Shown: positions 8,598 to 17,793 of the stretch, piece after piece | Layout of the letters: each line of letters opens with the position of its first letter | Numbering within the stretch: the stretch's first letter is position 1 | Assembly: GCA_965220185.1 (NCBI GenBank) | Contig: OZ244807.1 | Location: 496,001 to 560,000 of the forward strand | Reading direction: 5' to 3' | DNA length: 64,000 nt | Source: Azotimanducus sp965220185 | Lineage (GTDB): Bacteria > Pseudomonadota > Gammaproteobacteria > Pseudomonadales > Azotimanducaceae | The notes under the pieces: generated by a model | What the model saw: the letters and a program-made list of their open reading frames with translations, nothing else | Database searches by the model: none | Told to the model about the DNA's origin: nothing | Position numbers and translations under genes: made by a program

Positions 8598-10420
8598 TGC
8601 CGGCAGCCGCTCGCGAATCGCCGCTCGATGACTTTCAGCAGGCGGCGCAAGCCGCCATGCGCGCTGTTTCGCAGGACGACTCCTTAGAAGTTTCCTTTAC
8701 TGCGGGCACGCCCAAGCTCTCCGGTTCGAGCGCTGAAATCCCGATGCCGACCATTGGCTGCGACCGCTTCGAACTCGATGCCATTCGCGGCGTCGGCGAC
8801 GAATTCGCGTTGCGCAAGCGTTATCACGATCCGTCGGTGCATGCCGCCTGTTCGCCGAAAGCGGGCATGGGGCATGAGATGTTTCGTTGGATCGAAGAAG
8901 CGCGCGTCGCCGCGGTGGGTGCGCGGGACTACGCGGGGGTCGCCAAAAACCTCGATGTCGCGCTTGAGTCACTCTGCCGGCAGGCGGCGTTCGATACCAT
9001 CACCACCGAAACGCAAGCGCCACTTTCGATCGCTGTTGGTTTTCTGGTGCGCGAGGCGTTGACAGGACGTGCCTTACCGCCGTCGGCAGAGAAGGTTGCG
9101 CGGCAATGGCGCGACTGGGTCGATGAGCGAGCAGGTCAGACCATCGAAGCGCTCAAGGCGCACATCGGCGAGCAAGCGACCTTCGCGCACACGTGTCGGC
9201 AAATCTTTGACGACCTCGGCATCGAAGCCGAGTTTGACGAGTCGTTCGCCGGCGAGCCTGAAGAGCAGCCAGAGAGCACGAGCGATGCCGACGAAGGCGA
9301 TCTCAACCTCACGCCGGATGCTTCGGATGCTTTGGAAGAGGAATCCGAGCAAGGCGAGGAAACCCAAACGATCGCCATGGAGATGGCTGACGCCGACTTT
9401 TCCGAACTGCAAAGCGACTCCGATCAAGCCGAAGCGCCGCCGGAGACGCCAGTCGATGAGTTCGGGCGCATTCGGCCTGATCTGAACTATCACGCCTACA
9501 CCGAAGCCTTTGACGAGACAGTGCGTGCGAGCGAACTGTGCCCCAAAGACGAGCTCGCGCGCCTAAGAAGCCTGCTCGATCAACAACTTCTGCCGCTTCG
9601 CGCCGCCACCGCCAAGCTCGCCAATCGCCTGCAAAGGCGATTGCTCGCACGCCAGAACCGTTCGTGGGAATTCAATCTCGAAGAGGGATTGCTCGATACG
9701 CACCGACTCGCGAGCGTCGTGATCAATCCAAACACCGCGCTCGCGCACAAGCGCGAAAAGGACTCGGACTTTCGCGATACGCTGGTGTGCATGTTGATTG
9801 ACAGTTCAGGCTCGATGCGCGGTCGATCAATTGGCATCGCGGCCATTTGCGCGGATATTCTCGGACGCACGCTTGAGCGTTGCTCTGTCAAGGTCGAGAT
9901 CTTGGGCTTCACGACGAGTGCTTGGCGCGGCGGGCGTTCGCGCGAACTGTGGATAGAGCAGGGCAAGCCGAATGCGCCAGGCCGCCTCAATGATCTGCGG
10001 CATATCGTTTACAAATCGGCGGAAGAGCCGTGGCGACGAATCAAGGCGAATCTTGGACTGATGATGCGCGAAGAGATCTTGAAGGAGAACATTGATGGCG
10101 AAGCGCTTCTGTGGGCGCACAACCGCATTGCCACGCGTCCGGAACAGCGCAAGATTCTCTTGGTGATTTCCGACGGGTTGCCAGTGGACAATTCGACCCT
10201 GCTTGCAAACCCAAGCGATTATCTTGTCAGTCACTTGAAGTACGCGATCAACAACATCGAGTCACACTCGCCGGTCGAACTCGTCGCCATTGGCATCGGC
10301 CACGATGTCACGCACCACTATTCAAGAGCCGTGACGATCACCGATGCCGAGCAGCTTGGCGGAGCGATTATGGAACAGCTTGCTGATCTCTTCATGCAGC
10401 AAGGCCGAGGCGTTCGGTGA
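8597..10420 (+). CDS. cobT: cobaltochelatase subunit CobT (VWA domain)
   Basis: This 607-residue protein has a CobT N-terminal domain, a strongly acidic middle (about residues 210-300) and a C-terminal von Willebrand A domain. The MIDAS motif DSSGSM lies near residue 402. CobT forms the AAA-associated ring with CobS that powers cobalt insertion by CobN. It starts with GTG overlapping the cobS stop by one base and ends overlapping the next gene by four bases, so the three genes form a tightly coupled unit. Confidence 0.85.
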   Translation: MPAAARESPLDDFQQAAQAAMRAVSQDDSLEVSFTAGTPKLSGSSAEIPMPTIGCDRFELDAIRGVGDEFALRKRYHDPSVHAACSPKAGMGHEMFRWIEEARVAAVGARDYAGVAKNLDVALESLCRQAAFDTITTETQAPLSIAVGFLVREALTGRALPPSAEKVARQWRDWVDERAGQTIEALKAHIGEQATFAHTCRQIFDDLGIEAEFDESFAGEPEEQPESTSDADEGDLNLTPDASDALEEESEQGEETQTIAMEMADADFSELQSDSDQAEAPPETPVDEFGRIRPDLNYHAYTEAFDETVRASELCPKDELARLRSLLDQQLLPLRAATAKLANRLQRRLLARQNRSWEFNLEEGLLDTHRLASVVINPNTALAHKREKDSDFRDTLVCMLIDSSGSMRGRSIGIAAICADILGRTLERCSVKVEILGFTTSAWRGGRSRELWIEQGKPNAPGRLNDLRHIVYKSAEEPWRRIKANLGLMMREEILKENIDGEALLWAHNRIATRPEQRKILLVISDGLPVDNSTLLANPSDYLVSHLKYAINNIESHSPVELVAIGIGHDVTHHYSRAVTITDAEQLGGAIMEQLADLFMQQGRGVR

Positions 10421-11007
10421 GCGGGCGTCAAGCGCTTATTGCGGCGCTTGACGCCTATCCCTATGGGCAGGAGTGCGCAGTGCGCGATCGCGTGCGTTCC
10501 CTTGTGGCCGATGAACCGCGCTGCTTTGAGAACAACTGCTGGCACGGGCACATCACGGGTTCGGCGTGGGTACTTTCGCCCGACAAACGCCAGTGCCTGT
10601 TGATTTTGCATAGGAAGCTCGGCAAGTGGCTGCAGCCGGGTGGTCACAGCGACGGCAGCGCAGATACCTGGCGCGTGGCGCTGCGCGAAGCCGAAGAAGA
10701 AACGGGTCTGCATCCCACTCTCTTGAGCGACGAGATCTTCGACCTTGATGTCCACGAAATTCCAGCACGAGGCGATGATCCTGCGCACTTGCACTTTGAT
10801 GTGCGCTTCGCGATGTCGGCGGATGCCTCACGAGCGCCCTCAGCGAGCAGTGAGTCAACTGCGATCGCTTGGGTGCCGCTCGCGGCGGTTTCAAGCTACA
10901 CGCGCGAAGAGTCAGTGCTGCGCATGGTGCGCAAGACTGCGAGATTGGCGTCAGCGATCCTCCCACAGCGCCTGCCAATGCCTGACCATGTAAAACGGAA
11001 TGGATAG
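10417..11007 (+). CDS. NUDIX hydrolase
   Basis: This 196-residue protein has a Nudix box at about 76-98 (GGHSDGSADTWRVAL followed by REAEEETGL). The catalytic REAEEE glutamates are present, while the first box glutamate is replaced, as in related GGHxDG-type members. The preceding HRKLGKWLQPGGH is typical of this NUDIX subgroup. The GTG start overlaps the cobT stop (GTGA), implying co-expression. The substrate is unknown; nucleotide-sugar or modified-nucleotide clean-up is possible. The 3' end overlaps the convergent ATPase gene by 57 bases. Confidence 0.8.
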   Translation: MSGRQALIAALDAYPYGQECAVRDRVRSLVADEPRCFENNCWHGHITGSAWVLSPDKRQCLLILHRKLGKWLQPGGHSDGSADTWRVALREAEEETGLHPTLLSDEIFDLDVHEIPARGDDPAHLHFDVRFAMSADASRAPSASSESTAIAWVPLAAVSSYTREESVLRMVRKTARLASAILPQRLPMPDHVKRNG

Positions 11008-12270
11008 CACCGGCTTCTGATACTGCAATGGCGCACTCGATATGCGAATCCCCCAAGCCTGCTGTTTTTCCGCAAGAAACCGGTGCAAGCTTTTCAACCG
11101 CCCGGTTTTCCCCGCTTTGACCTCAATTGGAACTAGCGTGGCGCCGGATTGGCACACATAGTCGATCTCGGCACTGCTATTTTTGGCTTCACGAGCCCAG
11201 TAGTAGAGCGCCGGTTTGGTGAAGCAGTCTTGATAGGCGATCAGCTCTTGCCCGACGAATTGCTCCATCAGCGCACCGCGGTAGATCCCCATTAGGTCAT
11301 TGTCCCGGATGATGTCCGTCGCGAGGCCACAGAGATTTTGCATCAGTCCGACATCAAGAAAAAGCACCTTGAAAAAACGCTCATTGATGCCTGCTCCCAA
11401 AGGCAAGCCGTCAGCAGATGACTTGATGACTTTGTGATACACCCCGGCGAGTGCCAGCAACTCCAAAGCAGTTTTGATATTTCTGGAGAGTTCATCCGGG
11501 TCAACCTTGGCATACTTGAACTTGTTTCCCACCTGTTGCACGGCGGATTCGAATACCTTGCCGACATTGTCTTGGCGTGCGCGTGTTGCGTATTTGTTGA
11601 AGTCGTCCCGATACGTCTGCAGTAGGGAGGTTTGGATGTGACGACAGCGGTCATAGTTGCCGGAGTCTTGGTATTCGGCGACCACTTCGGGCATGCCGCC
11701 AACGAGCAGGTACTGCCTGACTTGATCAAGCAAGGTGTTGTGAACCACTGGCTCTGCGAACAAGCCGCGGTCGTTCCTGAGCGCTTCAGCCAACGTTTCT
11801 TGCCCTTGGGCGAACAGGAACTCCTCAAAACTTAAGGGTTTCATATACAGATATTCGATACGCCCCACCGGCATGGAAAAGTTGCTTGCATTCAGTATTG
11901 GTTCCAACAACGAGCCTGCAGCGATCACGTGCAGTTCCGGCACTTCTTCATAGAAGTAGCGTAGCGCCGAAACAGCCTTGGGAAACGCTTGGATTTCGTC
12001 GATAAACAACAGTGTTTTGCCGGGCACAATCTGCTGTCCAGTCAATATTTCGATCTTGTTCAGCATCTCCCGAGGGTTCATGCTGCGGAACAGTTCCGCG
12101 ACCTGCGGCTCGGCTTCTAGATTGATCACCGCTATATCAGTGAACTCCTGCTTGCCAAATCGATGCACTGACCAGGATTTGCCCACTTGGCGTGCGCCCC
12201 GGATCAATAAGGGCTTGCGCCGGGAATCATCGCGCCAAGCCCGCAAGACAGCATCAATGGAACGTTTCAT
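10951..12270 (-). CDS. AAA_14/DUF4143 ATPase 1
   Basis: This 439-residue ATPase has Walker A RGARQVGKS at 24-32 and Walker B LLFIDEIQ at 87-94, the AAA_14 signature. It also has a DUF4143 C-terminal half with a PD-(D/E)XK-like pattern (IDYVCQSGATLVPIEVKAG, about 375-395). Members of this widespread family are often mobile or accessory genes of unknown function. Two direct 20-base repeats lie just upstream of its start. Its 3' end overlaps the convergent NUDIX gene. A relative of different subtype lies at 13044, with a broken toxin-antitoxin pair between them. Confidence 0.8.
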   Translation of the reverse strand: MKRSIDAVLRAWRDDSRRKPLLIRGARQVGKSWSVHRFGKQEFTDIAVINLEAEPQVAELFRSMNPREMLNKIEILTGQQIVPGKTLLFIDEIQAFPKAVSALRYFYEEVPELHVIAAGSLLEPILNASNFSMPVGRIEYLYMKPLSFEEFLFAQGQETLAEALRNDRGLFAEPVVHNTLLDQVRQYLLVGGMPEVVAEYQDSGNYDRCRHIQTSLLQTYRDDFNKYATRARQDNVGKVFESAVQQVGNKFKYAKVDPDELSRNIKTALELLALAGVYHKVIKSSADGLPLGAGINERFFKVLFLDVGLMQNLCGLATDIIRDNDLMGIYRGALMEQFVGQELIAYQDCFTKPALYYWAREAKNSSAEIDYVCQSGATLVPIEVKAGKTGRLKSLHRFLAEKQQAWGIRISSAPLQYQKPVLSIPFYMVRHWQALWEDR

Positions 12271-12313
12271 GTCGGAGCCTCCGGCAAGTAACAGAAGGCA
12301 CTATATGAAGAAT

Positions 12314-12366
12314 TTGTCAAAAATACAAGGTAATAATCGACATTTATTGTCGAAAATACAAGGTAA
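12314..12366. repeat. two direct 20-base repeats upstream of ATPase 1
   Basis: TTGTCAAAAATACAAGGTAA at 12314-12333 and TTGTCGAAAATACAAGGTAA at 12347-12366 differ at one base, with a 33-base period. They lie 44-96 bases upstream of the DUF4143 ATPase start, where a promoter or operator is expected. Only two copies exist and nothing resembling a CRISPR is present. Confidence 0.7.
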
Positions 12367-12417
12367 AAAGAAGCAGACTTCTATGACAAGACTTGCAAGC
12401 CGAACTTCATCCGGACT

Positions 12418-12637
12418 TTACCGAGAAGGCATGACCATCGTCCGGAAGCTCTGCGGGGAAATTATCGGGACGGAGATGTCCTTCTCCATTGTCAGCAAGT
12501 CTTGGTCCCCGCTCACGAGGCCGTCGGCATTCGCAGCAACTGCAAGTTCGAGGAACGCCTGATCTGCCGGATCTCGGCAGGCAGGAACTTTTGGATGACT
12601 TCGAACAATGATGGTTTCACACCAAGGGAGATAGCCG
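12418..12637 (-). pseudogene. PIN-domain toxin, N-terminal half missing
   Basis: Immediately after the antitoxin stop codon, the minus strand encodes YLPWCETIIVRSHPKVPACR then DPADQAFLELAVAANADGLV and SGDQDLLTM. This is the C-terminal half of a PIN-family toxin, including the conserved DxAD and GDxDLL acidic residues. The N-terminal half with the first catalytic aspartate (DTN..) is absent and there is no start codon for this piece alone. The toxin should therefore be inactive, which leaves the antitoxin orphaned. Confidence 0.75.
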
Positions 12638-12880
12638 TCATTCGAAATTCGTCGCTTGCCTACGCGCCCAGTTGACGGACTCGACGACTTCATCCTCCTT
12701 AATTCCAAGCTGCTGAAGTTTCGCACGCACCGAATCGGCGCGAGTTATTCGAACAGGTGTCAGCACGATTCGCCCCGATTCATTACAGACCTCAAAATAC
12801 TGCGTGCCATCTGGGCAGGCCGAGACAACAGCCTTCGGCAAAGTGACTTGGTTCTTTGAAGTGAGGTTGGCAAGTACCAC
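12638..12880 (-). CDS. AbrB/MazE-type antitoxin
   Basis: This 80-residue swapped-hairpin AbrB protein has the core LTSKNQVTLPKAVV near the N-terminus and a basic/amphipathic toxin-binding tail (RADSVRAKLQQLGIKEDEVV...). These proteins repress their own operon and neutralise PIN RNases. The start is GTG 12880. The partner gene directly downstream has lost its 5' half, so this looks like an intact antitoxin left behind after toxin decay. Confidence 0.75.
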   Translation of the reverse strand: MVLANLTSKNQVTLPKAVVSACPDGTQYFEVCNESGRIVLTPVRITRADSVRAKLQQLGIKEDEVVESVNWARRQATNFE

Positions 12881-12960
12881 GAATCTGAAAGTAAGGAATA
12901 AAGGAAGTCCATTATTTCATAGCACCCACTTCTACGTCCGATTCCTTTGACGAATAAGCC

Positions 12961-12984
12961 GACAAGTCTATTTGTTGCCAACAA
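12961..12984 (+). promoter_or_regulatory. 24-base palindromic motif (copy 1)
   Basis: This motif contains the perfect palindrome TTGTTG-C-CAACAA (12972-12984). The same 24 bases with one mismatch occur on the minus strand at 42189-42212. Both copies lie 50-60 bases upstream of a start codon (ATPase 2 here, the DUF1640-like gene there), so a shared operator is plausible. Confidence 0.45.
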
Positions 12985-13043
12985 AAAACAGCATAAGCTA
13001 TGCACATTGCCTAAATTTAGATAACATACAATGACGAAAACAT

Positions 13044-14459
13044 GTGAAGCTGACTAAGAATCTCGCAACTCTCGCAGCTATGGACCCGCGCTTCTTTCCC
13101 CACAACACTCACTTGGTGAACGCCAAACATTTCGCGCAGACCGATCCGCAGCTTGCCCACTTGGCGTCTCGTCCCATACGCCACCGGTCGAGCCTGCTTC
13201 AGGAATTGCCGACCGATGAGCCCGGCATCTATAGCTTGAGCGGCGGGCGGCAGACCGGCAAATCAACGCTTCTCAAGCAATGGATGGCTGATCTCCTGAA
13301 GCAAGGCGTCAAGCCCGAAGCAATTGCATATTTTTCCGGAGAGCTGATCGATGATCATCACAGCCTTGTGATGCATCTCCAGAATCAACTCGAAGCGGAT
13401 ACTGACAGCGGCCTTCAATTCATCATCCTTGATGAGGTGACCTATGTCCGTGATTGGGACAAGGCAATCAAATACGCGGCTGACGCCGGCCTGCTCGCGC
13501 ACGCCGCCCTGATGATCACAGGTTCAGACCTCGCGTTCCTGCAAGACGCAAAAATGCGGTTTCCAGGTCGGCGCGGTCAGGCGGAGCATGTCGACTTTCA
13601 TCTCCATCCGCTGTCGTTTCGCGAATTTCTGCAATTGGGGAACCAGTTAGGCCAGTTCGATGCCTACCTTGAAGATCTCTCGCGGATGCCGGAAACCTTG
13701 ATTGACTCAGTCTATGAAGCCTTCTCGCGCTATCTGCTGCATGGGGGCTATCTGACCGCCATCAACGACTTGGCCGAGGCTGATACAGTTCGCCGCAGCA
13801 CGTTCGCCACCTATTCCGACTGGATTCGTGGCGACATGCTGAAGCGCGGCAAGAGCGAAACCTACCTGCGGGAAGTCCTTGGTGCAATTGTCAAGCGCTA
13901 CGGCACACAGGTGACTTGGAACGCATTGTCGAGGGACCTCTCGGTAGACCATCCGCGGACGATCGCCGACTACGTGGCGCTGCTTGAGCGCATGGATGCC
14001 GTCACCGTGCTGCCTGCGCTCGTGGAGCATACACTGGCCGCCGCGCCGAAAAAAGCGAGGAAGGTCGTGTTCTCGGATTCGTTCATCCTCCATGCCGTGC
14101 GCGCTTGGTTGGCACCGGTTGACGATCCTTTTTCACAGCACGTGCAAAGTGCGGTCGCAGATCCCTTGTGGATCTCGAGGCTTGCTGAAGCAAGCGTCGC
14201 GTGCAATCTGCGTCGCTTTCATCCAACCTTTTATATCAAGGGACAAGGCGAGGTTGATATCGCCTATGTGCGCGACGAGCGATTCTGGCCGATCGAAGTC
14301 AAGTGGGGCAATCAGCTCCGCCCGAAATCGATCAAGCAAATCGCACGCTACGGCAATGGTGAGATTTGGCGGAAAGAACGAAGTGTCGGCGAAGTCGCAG
14401 GTATCAAGGCCCTCCCCCTTCCGGTGCAGCTACTGAGGGTCGGTACAACGTTGATGTAG
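13044..14459 (+). CDS. AAA_14/DUF4143 ATPase 2
   Basis: This 471-residue ATPase has Walker A GGRQTGKS at 67-74 and Walker B FIILDEV near 126-132. Its DUF4143-like C-terminus has an endonuclease-fold pattern (GEVDIAYVRDERFWPIEVKW). It starts at GTG 13044; the in-frame ATG at 13080 (MDPRFFPHNT) is a possible alternative. It is not a close copy of ATPase 1. The function of the family is unknown; a defence or mobile-element role is speculation. Confidence 0.8.
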   Translation: MKLTKNLATLAAMDPRFFPHNTHLVNAKHFAQTDPQLAHLASRPIRHRSSLLQELPTDEPGIYSLSGGRQTGKSTLLKQWMADLLKQGVKPEAIAYFSGELIDDHHSLVMHLQNQLEADTDSGLQFIILDEVTYVRDWDKAIKYAADAGLLAHAALMITGSDLAFLQDAKMRFPGRRGQAEHVDFHLHPLSFREFLQLGNQLGQFDAYLEDLSRMPETLIDSVYEAFSRYLLHGGYLTAINDLAEADTVRRSTFATYSDWIRGDMLKRGKSETYLREVLGAIVKRYGTQVTWNALSRDLSVDHPRTIADYVALLERMDAVTVLPALVEHTLAAAPKKARKVVFSDSFILHAVRAWLAPVDDPFSQHVQSAVADPLWISRLAEASVACNLRRFHPTFYIKGQGEVDIAYVRDERFWPIEVKWGNQLRPKSIKQIARYGNGEIWRKERSVGEVAGIKALPLPVQLLRVGTTLM

Positions 14460-14652
14460 CCGTATCCATAAGTGCTGGGAATGCTCCAAAAACGGAAACT
14501 TCTATTTGCCGCCAACACAGCACTGCACTCGCTGTTGCAAAACTATTTCATTTGCTGTCAAATGAGCTTTATTGAGCATGACACTTGGATGTGCTCGTGC
14601 GCAATGGCATTCATCAAACAAACCGTTTATCACGCAAACGAGGGGAGTGAGC

Positions 14653-17600
14653 ATGAAGAAGATGAAGCAAATTGAATCGAAGGGCTTTTCCTGTGCGACT
14701 CTGGTCGCCTACGCCATCGCATTGGTGTGTGGTCTGTTTGGCTCAGTCGCAATCGCGGAGCAAGGTTCTGGCGCGAGTTCCGGCATCGAAGAGATCATCG
14801 TGACCGCGCAGCGGGCGGATGAGAGCATTCAGGATGTGCCGATCGCCGTGACCGCGCTTACCGGCGACATGCTTGAAGACCGGCAGATCATCAGAACCAG
14901 CGATTTGCAGATGAACACCCCCAATGTCTCGTTCTCCTCGAGCAATTTCGGTGGCTCCAACCTCAGCATTCGTGGCATCGGCCGCTTGGTCATTGCAGCC
15001 TCCGGCGAGGATGGCGTCTCCACCCATGTCGATGACATACCGATCGTCTCCAATCTGAATGCGATCGAATACTTCGATGTCACGCGCGTGGAGATTTTGC
15101 GTGGCCCGCAAGGCACGCTCTATGGCCGCAACGCGACTGGCGGCTCGGTCAACGTGATTACCAACAAGCCCAACCTCGATGCCGTTGACGGCTTTGTTGA
15201 CATCGAGGTCGGCGACTATGCGCATGAGCGCTACAAGGGCATGTTCAACCTGCCGTTGTCAGACACCTTCGGCATCCGTATCGCTGGCATTAAGCAGGCC
15301 CGCGATGGCTACACCGAGAATCTGGCGTACGGACAGGTCGGCAAGGATGGCAGCACGCTGGCTGGCATTGACGATGACATTGACGGGCGCGATCATTACG
15401 CGATTCGCGCCACCGCTCGCTGGGAGTTCGCTGAAGGCGGCGACCTCTGGCTGCAGTACTCACTCTTTAGCGAAGATAGCGACCGTGCTCGCATCACCAA
15501 TCAAGTGTGCGAGCAGAATCCGCTGCCCACTTCTGGCTGCCTGCCGAACGGCTTTGGTTTTGACAATCCGCATCTCGGTGCTACCACGGGTGGCCTGTTC
15601 GGCGCGGCGTTCGGCGCGCTGCCATACGGCGCTACAGGCAGTCGTACCGACCCGACTGTGAACTATGACTTCCCGCGTCCGACCAACATCGGCTTTCGCT
15701 CCATGCATACGGATTTCGAGCCTGTTTTTGAGTCTGAGGAGGAAACCTGGACGGGGGGGCTGACCTATGACTTCCAGAGCTTCACCGTCGGCGTGCTCGG
15801 TGCCTATTACAAGCGCGAGAACTTCTCGCGCATGGACTATTTCATGGATGTTGGGCCGACCCTACAGACGGCTGCAACCGCGCCGCCTGGTCCAGCCGGC
15901 CCGGCATTCGTTACGGAGCTAGGCCTGATGTCATATCCCACCTCGGAGCCTGCGGGTCGTGCGGGGGAAGACTGGACGAATCCAAATTGCAATTACAACG
16001 CTGGCACAACCGGTGTGCCGGGCGGGTGTGTGTTGGATGTCGATACAAGCCGCTTTTTCGCATACGACCAGGAAAGCAACGTCCAAGAGGACTGGACGGT
16101 CGAGGTCAAGTTGGATACCTCGTTTGACGGGCCGCTGAATTTCGTGGTGGGCGCGAGTGCCTATGACCGAGGCCGCTCATCGGACTACTATGTGGTCGGC
16201 AACACACTGGATCTTATTGGCACCATCGCGGGTCAGTATCCGACCATGTTCAATTCCACCAATGCGCCGGACTACAAGGGCATCCAAGGCGAAGGCTATG
16301 CCTTTTTCGGTCAGGCGTACTATGACGTGACCGACACTGTGAAGCTCACTGCTGGCCTGCGCTTCAATAACGACGAAAAGTTTGCCGCCGACTCCAACCC
16401 GTTCCTTGATGCCAGCTTTGCGTGTCCTTTGGTCGCGCAGTTTACTGGGCAATGTCCTTTGGACAATCCCCGTGAGTACAGTCGTGAAGCTGCGTTTGCC
16501 CAAGGCAAAGGCATGGACACATACAATGCGGCGCGTGCCGCGCTCTACGATGCCACGGCCTTGTTCGAGGCAGCCGTTGGCACGGCGCCTTACAGTGCCG
16601 AGAGACTCGCAGCCGTGCGTGCCATTCCGATCGTGCCGCAACCGGGCGAAATACGTACGTTGACAAACAGCCCGGACGAGTTCTCTTGGGAAGAGACAAC
16701 CATGCGCGTTGGACTCGACTGGCAGGTTGCGCCGGACAGCCTGCTATACGCCTTCGTCACAACTGGCTACAAGCCGGGTGGGTTCAACCCCCCAGTCAAC
16801 CCGGCCTTTCAGGGCAACATTCCATTTTCCTTCGAATCAGAGCAGGTAACATCGTTCGAGCTCGGCAGCAAAAACATTTTCATGGATGGCTCCTTGAAAC
16901 TGAACGGCAACGTCTTCTATTACGACTACGAAGGCTTGCAAATCACCCGTATCGCCTTCAATAGTTCCATCAACGACAATGTTGACGCCGAGATATGGGG
17001 CGTTGAGCTTGAATCCGAATGGCTGCCCGAAGCTGTGCCGGGACTGGCACTCAATGCCGCCTACTCCTTCTTGAGCGCTGAGGTGGCGGACGGCATGTCC
17101 GTTGACCCCACCAACAGGAGCGCGGGCAGCCCAGAATGGATCACACTCAACGAATGGGTGCCCGGCGGCACTGCAGGTGTCAATTACATCGCGAAGCTGT
17201 CGGATTTGACGCCGCAGGTTGTGCAAGGACTGATCATGGCGCCAAGTCCGGGGCCGTTCGCCCTCCCTATTCCAGGCACCTTCTACGAGAATGGCATTCC
17301 CGCCTACATCAGCCGTGCTGCCTTGACTGCGTTCGGCGTGCAAACCTCTGATGGCCTATCCCAAGACATCAGCGGCAACACCCTCCCCAACTCGCCCGAG
17401 CACACGATCAACATCGGCGCCGCCTACTCTTGGGATGTCCCTGCGCTTCGTGGTCGCGTCATCGCCCGTGTTGACTACTACTGGCAGGGCGAGATGTACG
17501 CCCGCGAGTTCAACACCGCCGGTGATGAAATCGAAGCTTGGGATCAGTGGAACGCTTCCCTCACATATGAGGACAACGAAGGGCATTGGAGTGCCCGCGC

Positions 17601-17742
17601 TTGGGTGCGAAACCTTGAGGATGAAGACAACATCACAGGCCACTACCTGACATCTGACACTTCGGGCTTCTACCGCAACTACTTCCTCACCGAACCACGC
17701 ATCTTTGGTGTATCGCTTCGCTACAGTGTCGGCGGGGCATAG
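14653..17742 (+). CDS. TonB-dependent receptor 1
   Basis: This is a 1029-residue outer-membrane receptor with a signal peptide (hydrophobic core about 15-34), the TonB box IEEIIVTAQR at 45-54, a plug domain with LRGPQGTLYGRNATGG, and a long beta-barrel ending in an aromatic terminal strand. Receptors of this type import large substrates using TonB-ExbBD energy. I start at ATG 14653 behind GAGGGGAG rather than at the upstream in-frame ATG 14572. A 16-base inverted repeat (CATTTG-CTGT-CAAATG, 14549-14564) precedes it. A second receptor follows 51 bases later, so they may be co-transcribed. No ligand can be inferred from the receptor itself. Confidence 0.88.
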   Translation: MKKMKQIESKGFSCATLVAYAIALVCGLFGSVAIAEQGSGASSGIEEIIVTAQRADESIQDVPIAVTALTGDMLEDRQIIRTSDLQMNTPNVSFSSSNFGGSNLSIRGIGRLVIAASGEDGVSTHVDDIPIVSNLNAIEYFDVTRVEILRGPQGTLYGRNATGGSVNVITNKPNLDAVDGFVDIEVGDYAHERYKGMFNLPLSDTFGIRIAGIKQARDGYTENLAYGQVGKDGSTLAGIDDDIDGRDHYAIRATARWEFAEGGDLWLQYSLFSEDSDRARITNQVCEQNPLPTSGCLPNGFGFDNPHLGATTGGLFGAAFGALPYGATGSRTDPTVNYDFPRPTNIGFRSMHTDFEPVFESEEETWTGGLTYDFQSFTVGVLGAYYKRENFSRMDYFMDVGPTLQTAATAPPGPAGPAFVTELGLMSYPTSEPAGRAGEDWTNPNCNYNAGTTGVPGGCVLDVDTSRFFAYDQESNVQEDWTVEVKLDTSFDGPLNFVVGASAYDRGRSSDYYVVGNTLDLIGTIAGQYPTMFNSTNAPDYKGIQGEGYAFFGQAYYDVTDTVKLTAGLRFNNDEKFAADSNPFLDASFACPLVAQFTGQCPLDNPREYSREAAFAQGKGMDTYNAARAALYDATALFEAAVGTAPYSAERLAAVRAIPIVPQPGEIRTLTNSPDEFSWEETTMRVGLDWQVAPDSLLYAFVTTGYKPGGFNPPVNPAFQGNIPFSFESEQVTSFELGSKNIFMDGSLKLNGNVFYYDYEGLQITRIAFNSSINDNVDAEIWGVELESEWLPEAVPGLALNAAYSFLSAEVADGMSVDPTNRSAGSPEWITLNEWVPGGTAGVNYIAKLSDLTPQVVQGLIMAPSPGPFALPIPGTFYENGIPAYISRAALTAFGVQTSDGLSQDISGNTLPNSPEHTINIGAAYSWDVPALRGRVIARVDYYWQGEMYAREFNTAGDEIEAWDQWNASLTYEDNEGHWSARAWVRNLEDEDNITGHYLTSDTSGFYRNYFLTEPRIFGVSLRYSVGGA

Positions 17743-17793
17743 GAACAGCCAATCACACATAAGGACAATCTGACAATCTAAGGAGAGATATCC

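Noticed and set aside
12314..12366. Possible CRISPR array
   Set aside because: Only two 20-base repeats with a 13-base gap and no cas genes; better explained as promoter repeats.
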